A stretch of 26,724 nucleotides of DNA from DTYU01 sp040757355 (GTDB lineage Bacteria > Bacillota > Desulfotomaculia > Desulfotomaculales > Ammonificaceae): positions 1 through 26,724 of the forward strand of contig JBFLWY010000035.1 of NCBI GenBank assembly GCA_040757355.1. The letters are read 5' to 3'. Below are positions 7,722 through 14,473 of the stretch, in pieces. A program made the position numbers and the translations under genes. Below the pieces are notes generated by a model. The model did no database searches and was not told the origin of the DNA. It was given only the letters and a program-made list of their open reading frames with translations. Position 1 is the first letter of the stretch, and each line of letters starts with the position of its first letter.

Positions 7722-10364
7722 TTAGTGCATCGGGCTAAGGGTCAGCTTTTCCTTCACAATCATCTCTCCAGTACGTAACGCCTCATCAAGCTGCGCGGGG
7801 TTTTTGCCCCCGGCCTGCGCCAGGTCGGGTCGCCCCCCGCCGCCGCCGTCAACGACTCGCGCCACCTCCTTCACTAAAGAACCGGCGTTAAGCCCCCGTG
7901 GTATCAGGTCTTCTGTTACCGCAGCAATAAGATTAACCCTGTCATCCACCACGCTTCCGAGAATGATGACTCCTGAATCCAGCCGCTCACGTAATACGTC
8001 TGTTAAGCTACGAAGTCTCGCCATGTCGGAAGCGCCGACTCTGGTGACCAGTACTTTCACCCCTTCAACCACCTGAACCTTATGGATAAGCTCCAGAACT
8101 TCACCGGCAGCCAGTTTGTCCTTAAGCGCTTCGTTTTCCCGTGTCAACTCCCGGAGTTGGTCCATAAGCGCCTTCACAAGAGAAGACAGATTGCGCGGGG
8201 GTGCTTTTAAAAACGCGGCCGTCTGGTGGTAATCGTTAATGATTGCGTTAACAAAGGCCAGCGCCGCTTCTCCGGTCACTGCTTCAATGCGCCTTATTCC
8301 GGAAGCCACGCTTCCCTCGGACACAATCTTAAACAAACCTACCTCTGAAGTATTCCTTAAATGCGTCCCACCGCATAGTTCTAAGCTGAACTCCCCTATC
8401 CTTACCACACGTACCCTGTCCCCGTACTTCTCGCCAAAAAGGGCAGTCGCTCCCATTTCTTTAGCATCCTTAAACGTCGCTTCGAACGCCTCAACCGGTA
8501 TTCCTGTAAGGACGGCCTGGTTGACCATTGTCTCTACCCGGTGCAACTCCGCGGCGGTCAAGGCCTGATAGTGGGTGAAGTCGAAACGCAGCCGGTCCGG
8601 AGCTACCAGTGAGCCGGCCTGATTAACGTGGGGCCCCAGAACAACCTTCAGCGACTGGTGTAAAAGGTGGGTTGCGGTGTGGTTGCGGGCTACCTGGCGG
8701 CGGCGGGCCGCGTCTACTGACGCCGTTGGCGTGGCGTTCTCGTTTAACGTACCTTCAGTAATTCTTACCCGGTGCACAATAACATCTTCGACCGGACGGT
8801 CGACATTCTCCACTTCCGCCTTGAGACCCGGTGCCGTCAACATCCCGGTGTCACTTACCTGGCCGCCAGCCTCGGCATAAAAGGGTGTGGAATCGAGAAC
8901 CACCTCAACCGTATCTCCTGCTTCGGCGCTTTTCACCTTTTTGCCTTCCTTTACAAGAGACACTACTTTGGCTGGCCCCTCCAAAGCATAATAACCGACA
9001 AACCGGGACTTTTCCCCGCTCTTTCTTATTTCGCGGTACATCCGCTCCCGTTCCCCAAGATATTCCGTAGTCTCACGGGCCTGCCGCGCACGCTCGCGCT
9101 GAGACTCCATCGCCGCCGAGAAGCCTTCGCGGTCCAGGCTCAAGCCGTGTTCGGCACAAATCTCTTCCGTAAGCTCCAGAGGAAAACCGTAAGTATCGTA
9201 GAGCTTGAAAGCCGCCTCGCCGGAAAGTATTTTCCTCTTCGCCACTGCAGCCTCTGTAATCAAACGGTTAAGCATTTCAGTGCCCTGCGCGAGCGTCTCC
9301 AGAAAGCGTTCCTCCTCTGCTTTTATCACGCGCAGGATGTGCCTCCGGTTTTTCGCAAGTTCCGGGTACACGTCGCCTATCGTGTCGATTACCCGGCTCG
9401 AAATCCCGCTGAGGAAAGGTTCGTCAACCCCGAAAAGCACCCCGTAGCGAACCGCCCGCCGCAGCAGTCGCCGGACTACATATCCCCGGCCCTCGTTCGA
9501 CGGCAGGGCGCCGTCGGCGATCGCGAAGGTTACCGCCCGTACGTGATCGGCGATTACTCTTACAGCCATTTCTTCTTTCTTGTCGGAATCATAGTCTACT
9601 TTAAGCACTTCGGCGATCTCGCGTGTTAAATCGCGAAAAAGATCCGTTTCAAAGCCCGATTTCACCCCCTGCAGCACCGCTGTCACTCTTTCCAAACCCA
9701 TACCGGTGTCAATGCCTTTGTTTTCGAGGGGGGTATAATTGCCCGCTTCATCGCGGTAAAACTGGATGAAAACAAGGTTCCACACTTCCAGGAAGCGGTC
9801 ACAGTCGCACCCGACGGCACATTCAGGCCCGCAGGAATACTCCCGCCCATAGTCGAAATGGATCTCGGAACAGGGTCCGCACGGGCCCGTCCCGATCTCC
9901 CAAAAATTTGTCTCTTTGCCCAACCGGACAATTCGGTCCGCCGGCACGCCAACCTTGACCCACAGCGAGTACGCCTCGTCGTCGTCAAGGTAGACCGAAA
10001 TCCATAGCCGCGCCGGGTCTATACCCAACTCCCTGGTTATTAACTCCCATGCCCACGGAATAGCCGCTTCTTTAAAGTAATCACCGAAGGAAAAGTTGCC
10101 CAGCATTTCAAAGAAGGTAAGGTGACGGGAAGTTTTTCCTACCGAGTCTATGTCAAGCGTCCGTAAGCACTTCTGGCACGTAGCAACGCGGCGGTGCTCC
10201 GGAGTGGCCTTACCGGTGAAGTAAGGTTTGAACGGAACCATGCCCGCTGCCGTCCACAGTAAGCTCGGGTCGCTCGCCGGTATCAGCGAACTGCTCGGCA
10301 TGATTACATGTCCGTTCTTTTCAAAATAGTCAAGGAACCGCCGGCGAATCTCTTTACCCTGCAT
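7722..10364 (-). CDS. alaS: Alanyl-tRNA synthetase
   Basis: An 880-residue, full-length class II synthetase that charges tRNA-Ala. The aminoacylation domain (about 1–460) shows SSSLIPASDPSLLWTAAGMVPFKPYF and FEMLGNFSFGDYFK; the editing domain carries the zinc ligands H562, H566, C664 and H668 (HTATHLLH and CGGTH); the C-terminal DHHA1 domain ends with the glycine-rich GGGGGGRPDLAQAGG. Also visible is a cysteine-rich insert around 162–188. The ATG at 10364 has GGAGG 11 bases upstream. No T-box leader is seen, although many Firmicute alaS genes have one. First gene of the cluster leading to ireB and ruvX. Confidence 0.98.
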   Translation of the reverse strand: MQGKEIRRRFLDYFEKNGHVIMPSSSLIPASDPSLLWTAAGMVPFKPYFTGKATPEHRRVATCQKCLRTLDIDSVGKTSRHLTFFEMLGNFSFGDYFKEAAIPWAWELITRELGIDPARLWISVYLDDDEAYSLWVKVGVPADRIVRLGKETNFWEIGTGPCGPCSEIHFDYGREYSCGPECAVGCDCDRFLEVWNLVFIQFYRDEAGNYTPLENKGIDTGMGLERVTAVLQGVKSGFETDLFRDLTREIAEVLKVDYDSDKKEEMAVRVIADHVRAVTFAIADGALPSNEGRGYVVRRLLRRAVRYGVLFGVDEPFLSGISSRVIDTIGDVYPELAKNRRHILRVIKAEEERFLETLAQGTEMLNRLITEAAVAKRKILSGEAAFKLYDTYGFPLELTEEICAEHGLSLDREGFSAAMESQRERARQARETTEYLGERERMYREIRKSGEKSRFVGYYALEGPAKVVSLVKEGKKVKSAEAGDTVEVVLDSTPFYAEAGGQVSDTGMLTAPGLKAEVENVDRPVEDVIVHRVRITEGTLNENATPTASVDAARRRQVARNHTATHLLHQSLKVVLGPHVNQAGSLVAPDRLRFDFTHYQALTAAELHRVETMVNQAVLTGIPVEAFEATFKDAKEMGATALFGEKYGDRVRVVRIGEFSLELCGGTHLRNTSEVGLFKIVSEGSVASGIRRIEAVTGEAALAFVNAIINDYHQTAAFLKAPPRNLSSLVKALMDQLRELTRENEALKDKLAAGEVLELIHKVQVVEGVKVLVTRVGASDMARLRSLTDVLRERLDSGVIILGSVVDDRVNLIAAVTEDLIPRGLNAGSLVKEVARVVDGGGGGRPDLAQAGGKNPAQLDEALRTGEMIVKEKLTLSPMH

Positions 10365-10689
10365 TTAGGGATATACCTCCGCTTTTACAATCTTCACCTG
10401 ATCATTTTCAAAAGAAAGCAAAGGTTATTGTAATTATTATCGAGCCCTCAAAATTATCCTTTATCGTCTATTGTCGCTTCATTATATAGTAAATTTTACA
10501 GCAGGGTCAAGCATCCGGCTTAGCGCCATACTTCCTGGACTGGTTTCGGCAGGAAAACGAAAGCTGTCCTCCGAAATTACTCTAAACTGTGAATTTGGGC
10601 CGTGAACAACCGTCGCCAGGCAGCAGGTCTGTGGGCCCGCGCCGCTAGGGGAAGGTTTGCTTCAAATTTCGAATCGGGAGTGAAATCGT
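10365..10689. other. Divergent intergenic region alaS / orphan gene
   Basis: 325 bp between divergent genes. It carries the alaS promoter. No T-box sequence (AGGGTGG-type) is seen on the minus strand and no convincing promoter for the plus-strand gene at 10690. Confidence 0.5.
10481..10510 (-). promoter_or_regulatory. Sigma-A-type promoter of alaS
   Basis: On the minus strand TTGACC (10510–10505) and a perfect TATAAT (10486–10481) are 18 bases apart. Transcription would begin near 10474, giving a leader of about 110 bases before the alaS ATG. Confidence 0.7.
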
Positions 10690-10980
10690 GTGTTTACGAT
10701 CAAGGTGCGAAGAAAGGGAGAAAAAGAACATTTTGCTTACGAAGACGTACTGAAAGAGACCCGCGTCGTCCACGAGGAGTGCGGCGGAGACAAAGTAAAC
10801 TGGGACCTGCCGGATTGCGGTTGCCCGTGGATCTTCCACTGTTTAACGTGTGGGGCAAAAACCGAGGCGCCTTCCATCCTGGACGCCAAACTAAAGATTA
10901 TGGAAACGGCAATGGACGGTAACGCCAGGGAAATTGGCAAAAACATCAGGGTCGTCTGCCGGAGTGAACCGCAAGAGTAA
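10690..10980 (+). CDS. Small cysteine-rich orphan protein, possible zinc binder
   Basis: 96 residues, not recognised. It has a lysine/arginine-rich start (FTIKVRRKGEKE) and a cluster C31, C43-G-C45 and C51-L-T-C54, with H28 and H50 nearby and a further C90. The C31/C43–C45/C51–C54 layout suggests one zinc ribbon or iron site. No signal peptide or membrane segment. The GTG at 10690 has GGGAG 9 bases upstream, which supports real translation. It stands alone, diverging from alaS and followed by the second inverted-repeat element, so context does not suggest a job. Confidence 0.65.
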   Translation: MFTIKVRRKGEKEHFAYEDVLKETRVVHEECGGDKVNWDLPDCGCPWIFHCLTCGAKTEAPSILDAKLKIMETAMDGNAREIGKNIRVVCRSEPQE

Positions 10981-11051
10981 CTACCTGCATCGATGGAACG
11001 CGGCGATTGCCGGCGGAGCAAGTAACTATTCATCCTGCCACCCACCACTTA

Positions 11052-11151
11052 CCCAGCACTCAATTCAACTTGGAAAGTAGCAATTGCATAAAAACGTTAA
11101 ATGTTTGTGAAAACCACTTGTTTTTTTGCCAGGGCAAGTTTGAGTGCTGGG
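11052..11151. repeat. 100-bp element with 12-bp terminal inverted repeats (copy 2)
   Basis: CCCAGCACTCAA (11052–11063) and TTGAGTGCTGGG (11140–11151) are perfect inverted repeats. The first 11 bases of each arm equal those of the element at 2292–2390, and the total length differs by one base. Further inward, ACTTG/CAAGT can also pair. The centre is A/T-rich and only weakly similar to copy 1, so the ends are better conserved than the middle. Confidence 0.65.
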
Positions 11152-11177
11152 GGGCCGGGCCGGAGCATACTCGATTC

Positions 11178-11241
11178 AGAGGTCGGAAGCCGGAAGTTGG
11201 AGGTCTGACCTCTGGCATCCTGCATCTGACTTCCGAGATGC
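11178..11241. repeat. GAGGTCGGAAG-type degenerate repeat patch
   Basis: The stretch is built from variants of GAGGTCGGAAG and their reverse complement (GAGGTCTGACCTC sits in its middle as a palindrome; ATCTGACTTCCGA near its end). A similar patch in inverted orientation lies at 11886–11922, with the histidine-rich gene between them. Confidence 0.5.
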
Positions 11242-11296
11242 GCCGTTTATCGCCGCGCCCGACGGGAAACCTGAATGGTTACCCTGAAGAATGGTA

Positions 11297-11321
11297 CCGG
11301 CTGCTACTTTTGAGCAGCCGG
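11297..11321 (-). terminator. Hairpin after the histidine-rich gene
   Basis: CCGGCTGCT and AGCAGCCGG form a 9-bp stem with a 7-base loop, 6 bases beyond the stop of the histidine-rich gene. A T-run follows only on the plus strand (AGTTTTC), so the strand and function are uncertain. Confidence 0.45.
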
Positions 11322-11327
11322 CAGTTT

Positions 11328-11555
11328 TCAGTGGGCGTGGTCGTGCTCCTCTCCGTGGTGGTCGTGGTCAATGTGCACCCCGTTATGCTCCCCGCCGGAA
11401 TGCGTATGTTCGTGGCTGTGAGTCACTGTTGAATGGGTGTGTTCGTGCTCATGGACCAGGTCGCCGTGCCGGTGCGGGTGCGAGTGCGAATACCCGGGGT
11501 GGGTATGCTCGTGGTCATGGGTCTTTTCTTGCTTCTTGCACTTGCAATGCGGCAT
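11328..11555 (-). CDS. Histidine-rich metal-binding peptide
   Basis: 75 residues, of which 25 are histidine, mostly as HxH strings such as HDHEHTH, HSHPHRH and HEHEHTH. The N-terminus MPHCKCKK adds two cysteines. Such His-rich peptides bind nickel, zinc, cobalt or copper (compare Hpn of Helicobacter and the His-rich loops of HypB or zinc transporters), so metal storage or buffering is likely, but the metal is unknown. No signal peptide. The ATG at 11555 has GGAGG 9 bases upstream within AGGAGGGAGG, a strong site. Imperfect repeats of HEHTHS suggest growth by duplication. It stands alone between inverted repeat patches. Confidence 0.75.
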   Translation of the reverse strand: MPHCKCKKQEKTHDHEHTHPGYSHSHPHRHGDLVHEHEHTHSTVTHSHEHTHSGGEHNGVHIDHDHHGEEHDHAH

Positions 11556-11885
11556 GCACGTGTTCCTCCCTCCTGGAAGTTTTACCGCCGTCCGTTGGCG
11601 GTTATCCTGTATTTAGGATTAGTATACAAAAATCACAGCACAAAGGCAAACGGTTAAAAACCTGCCTTAAACCTAACTTCGTCAAGGGGCTGTTATTTAT
11701 AATGAAGTTCAACTTCCGCACTTAACTTGCGGCTCAGGGCGCAAGTTCGAAAAAGGCCGCTCGTGTTGTCCCTTAAGAGCGCTCTGTGTAATGCCGGTAA
11801 TGCGGACACGGCGATAACAGAAACCAGATGCAGGAAGTCTAAGGCAAGATTATTTGAAGGAATTCGCCTTGCAAATCCCCACCTT

Positions 11886-11922
11886 AAATGTCCGACTTCT
11901 GACCTCTTGCCTCTGACCTCTA
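11886..11922. repeat. Inverted counterpart of the GAGGTC-type patch
   Basis: Contains CCGACTTCTGACCTC followed by CTCTGACCTCT; the reverse complement reads AGAGGTCAGAG and GAGGTCAGAAGTCGG, matching the units of the patch at 11178–11241 in opposite orientation. The same kind of unit occurs twice within it. Confidence 0.5.
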
Positions 11923-12016
11923 AAAGCCGTAGTTCGCTCCGAACCAAGCCGACAAATTGAGAAGTGAGATGTGTTCAATCACAACTGCAAAAATTGAGTA
12001 ATGAATAAGAGAAATT

Positions 12017-12050
12017 GGGGAGTAAAACACCGCCGAGGTTTTTACTCCCC
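12017..12050 (-). terminator. Terminator of the formate dehydrogenase–cytochrome operon
   Basis: GGGGAGTAAAA and TTTTACTCCCC form an 11-bp perfect stem with a 12-base loop, about 30 bases after the cytochrome stop codon on the minus strand. The following AATTTCTCTTATTC is T-rich. It probably ends the fdh operon transcript. Confidence 0.65.
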
Positions 12051-12081
12051 TAACATCCCAAAAACTTCTTAAATTAATTGC

Positions 12082-12759
12082 CTACTGGGACACCCATATG
12101 GTTGCTCCGTTAGCATCTCCTCCCGGACCGGGTTCCCAGGTGATAGTTTTATACATGCTGCGAACCTTGTCATTAGTTCCCAAGATGTAGGCTGCGCCGG
12201 CGCGCACTTCCGCCCAGCCCAGATAATCGCCCGCCTTGTTCTTTATCGGAACAAGTACGCCGCTTCCGCTGACATCCCGGCGGGCGTGCTTATGGCAGTC
12301 GGCACATGCCTGTGCACCCTGCTTGGTCAGGCTTAAGTGATTCGACGAACCGGTATCGATTGTAAAGGTTAGCGACATACTCACCGGTTTTGAACTGATG
12401 TTGGCGGCAGAAGGCGCCTTCATATGGGCTGCACCGCCCTCGTGGCAATCAGCACAACCCTTACCCGCAACGGGCGACGTAACTCCTGGGTGGCATGTAG
12501 CGCACGAAGTCGTCGGAGCGGGTGCCGGTTTTTTTACAGTCGGCGCCGGTTTGGTCTGTGTGGGTTTAGTGGGTGTCGGTTTAGATGGCGTTGGAGCAGG
12601 CTTGCTTGGTGCCGGAGCCGTACCGCCGTGGCACCCGGCGCAGTTGCCCCCCATGTTTGGATAAGCATCCACCCGGTCGGCACCCCAGTTCGTTAATCCA
12701 ACCAGCAGCAGCAAACCGAAAGCAAGTGCTATCCAAGAATAATACCTTTTCATTTCCAT
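12082..12759 (-). CDS. Tetraheme c-type cytochrome, exported
   Basis: 225 residues with a hydrophobic N-terminal segment (about 9–24) ending near VDA-YP, either a cleaved signal peptide or a membrane anchor. Four CxxCH heme sites: C40-AG-C43H, C86-AT-C89H, C102-AD-C105H and C152-AD-C155H. A Pro/Lys/Thr-rich linker (about 48–83) separates the first heme from the other three, like a flexible tether. The last 65 residues have no heme site. It probably carries electrons outside the membrane. It is the fourth gene of the fdh operon (69 bases after fdhE) and is followed by a terminator, so it likely accepts electrons from FdhAB. The start has AAAGGAGG 6 bases upstream. Confidence 0.9.
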   Translation of the reverse strand: MEMKRYYSWIALAFGLLLLVGLTNWGADRVDAYPNMGGNCAGCHGGTAPAPSKPAPTPSKPTPTKPTQTKPAPTVKKPAPAPTTSCATCHPGVTSPVAGKGCADCHEGGAAHMKAPSAANISSKPVSMSLTFTIDTGSSNHLSLTKQGAQACADCHKHARRDVSGSGVLVPIKNKAGDYLGWAEVRAGAAYILGTNDKVRSMYKTITWEPGPGGDANGATIWVSQ

Positions 12760-12828
12760 ACCAAGCCTCCTTTTCGAAAGCTTCTTCGGCTGAACCTCTC
12801 CACTAAAAGCCGCCTCCTGCTTAGTTTT

Positions 12829-13704
12829 TCAATTCCCTGTGACAGCGGAATACTTAGGCCTTTCGGCCAAGGGAATTACGTTGCTCCACTCCAGGGCCGG
12901 ATTACAGTAACCCTCACGGAGCAGGAGTACGTCTAAAAACGATGTGCGGATGTTTTCCACCAAGAGGTCGTCGAGCTTCCGCACCTTTGTGTCCAAGGTC
13001 TTGAGGTAGCCGCGGCATGACTCGCAAACGTAGATACGGTACTCCGGTCTTTCCTCCAGTACCAACAACGTTTGCTCGCCGTTACTGACCTCACAAAAAG
13101 GACAACCGATCCGGTGAAAACGCCAGTTTGTCCCGCAGAGATCACAATAAAGGTACCGTGCTCGTTCCTCATCCCGCAAGACGGAGAAACTCGGGTAATT
13201 CCCGCATACCGGGCAAATTCCCCTTTGCCAGTCCGCCGCTGTGAACCATCCCGCGGCCTCCTTGGCGTACTCTCGCATATACAGCTTTAACGCGGTGCCA
13301 ATCAAGAAACCCTTCAACTCGGGGGAGACGCCGGTGTCGGGAATACCTACCTCCTGAGTGCTGCCGGCCTTATGGAAAACCCTCTCGCGAAGGCGATTCA
13401 GTAAAGCAGCCTGTACCGAAGGATCCTCACTTAAGGAATCGCATGCTTGTGAAATATCCGGTGCCAGTTCCGGTAAAACCTCCTTCGCCGTTGCCGCAAC
13501 ACAATGAACCAGCGAGAAAAAGAGTTCCTCGGCAATCACCGGGGGAATAAGCAGCAGCCACGGCATGCCCGCTTCCCACTTTTTCCTTTCCTCTTTGGTA
13601 GGAATCCTCCGCACCAACGGAATGCCACGGACTTCGCAACGAGCCAAGTCCTGCCACAAAGCCACAAGATTGTTGAGGAACTGCTCCGACTCTTGCCTGT
13701 TCAC
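12829..13704 (-). CDS. fdhE: Formate dehydrogenase accessory protein FdhE
   Basis: A cytoplasmic assembly factor needed for active exported formate dehydrogenase. Four CxxC pairs, the FdhE rubredoxin-like metal-binding pattern, are intact (numbered from an upstream TTG at 13719): C169-PV-C172, C192-DL-C195, C206-PF-C209 and C232-ES-C235. The GTG at 13704 is preferred as start because GGTGGAGG ends 5 bases before it and no ribosome binding site precedes the TTG; this gives 291 residues. E. coli FdhE binds the Tat-exported catalytic subunits before transport. It lies 51 bases after fdhB. Confidence 0.92.
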   Translation of the reverse strand: MNRQESEQFLNNLVALWQDLARCEVRGIPLVRRIPTKEERKKWEAGMPWLLLIPPVIAEELFFSLVHCVAATAKEVLPELAPDISQACDSLSEDPSVQAALLNRLRERVFHKAGSTQEVGIPDTGVSPELKGFLIGTALKLYMREYAKEAAGWFTAADWQRGICPVCGNYPSFSVLRDEERARYLYCDLCGTNWRFHRIGCPFCEVSNGEQTLLVLEERPEYRIYVCESCRGYLKTLDTKVRKLDDLLVENIRTSFLDVLLLREGYCNPALEWSNVIPLAERPKYSAVTGN

Positions 13705-13755
13705 TTTTACCTCCACCAATACAGTCTCGCTGCCTAGAACTCCCCGTTGTAGGGT

Positions 13756-14445
13756 TTAACCCGTCAGCTTTTTCAACATGCTGAAGAAGCCGGAACCGGT
13801 TACGAACCCAAGTTCCGCAAAAGGTACGTCTGAGATGTAAAGCCAGGAGGTGCCGCCTTGGTCCTTTTCTCCATAAACGTGTTGAACGTAACTCGGGTTG
13901 GCGTTGAGACGGGCTTTTGCTTCAGCGATTAATGCATCCCGGTCCCCGAACTTCAGCGCCCCCGTAGTACATGCCTGCACGCAGGCCGGTGTCAACCCCT
14001 GCCCTAAACGGTCATACTCCCCGGCGGGGTCGTAGCAAAGGCGGCACTTCCGTACCTGCGGCACTCCCTTCTTCCACTGGTATTGCGGTACCGCGAAGGG
14101 ACAGGCCACCTGGCAGTAGTAGCACCCGATACACTTGTCAGAAGCAACCACAACAGGACCTTCCGGCGTTTTCTTTAGGACGTTCATGAAACAGGCATCC
14201 ACGCACGCCGGCTCCAGACAATGCATACACTGGCGCTTTACAAAGCGATATTTCATTCCGCCGCTCAGGTTAACCAATTTATGCCCGACCTGAGTCCAAG
14301 TATTCTTGCTTAATGTTGAAGGGTTGTCCCGTGATCCACTGAACGTCGTCGATTCCGCCGGAAGGTTATTCCATTGTTTACACGCAACCTGGCAACTGCG
14401 GCAGCCGATACACCGCGTGAGATCAACCAGCACTCCTTTGGGCAT
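13756..14445 (-). CDS. fdhB: Formate dehydrogenase iron–sulfur (beta) subunit, soluble
   Basis: 229 residues from the ATG at 14445, chosen because AGGAGAGG ends 9 bases upstream; an ATG at 14454 directly abuts that site. Sixteen cysteines in four groups bind four [4Fe-4S] clusters: C12/15/18/22, C73/76/81/85, C105/108/111/115 and C134/137/155/159. It passes electrons from FdhA to the acceptor. Unlike FdnH/FdoH of E. coli there is no C-terminal membrane helix: the chain ends SGFFSMLKKLTG. No signal peptide is seen; by analogy it would be co-exported with the Tat signal of FdhA. It begins 28 bases after fdhA. Confidence 0.93.
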   Translation of the reverse strand: MPKGVLVDLTRCIGCRSCQVACKQWNNLPAESTTFSGSRDNPSTLSKNTWTQVGHKLVNLSGGMKYRFVKRQCMHCLEPACVDACFMNVLKKTPEGPVVVASDKCIGCYYCQVACPFAVPQYQWKKGVPQVRKCRLCYDPAGEYDRLGQGLTPACVQACTTGALKFGDRDALIAEAKARLNANPSYVQHVYGEKDQGGTSWLYISDVPFAELGFVTGSGFFSMLKKLTG

Positions 14446-14473
14446 ATCAACCATCCTCTCCTATTAATTTGCC

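Larger units (their letters stand above)
10981..11327. other. Repeat-rich non-coding region
   Basis: 347 bp with no gene supported. It holds the second inverted-repeat element (11052–11151), a GAGGTC/TCTGACC-type repeat patch (11178–11241) and a hairpin (11297–11321). Confidence 0.5.
11556..12081. other. Non-coding region between His-rich gene and cytochrome
   Basis: 526 bp without a supported gene. It holds the terminator at 12017–12050, the inverted repeat AACTTGCG/CGCAAGTT (11724–11747, 8-base loop), a degenerate repeat patch (11886–11922), a 6-bp ACCGCC/GGCGGT stem near 11584–11602, and a weak promoter-like pair for the His-rich gene (TTTGCC, 18 bases, TATACT near 11645–11622 on the minus strand). 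Confidence 0.45.

Noticed and set aside
8772..9629. 285-codon open frame on the plus strand
   Set aside because: Lies entirely antisense to alaS, has no ribosome binding site and an uncharacteristic composition; a shadow of the synthetase.
10365..10480. T-box riboswitch in the alaS leader
   Set aside because: No AGGGTGG-type T-box sequence or following terminator could be found, and the leader is only about 110 bases.
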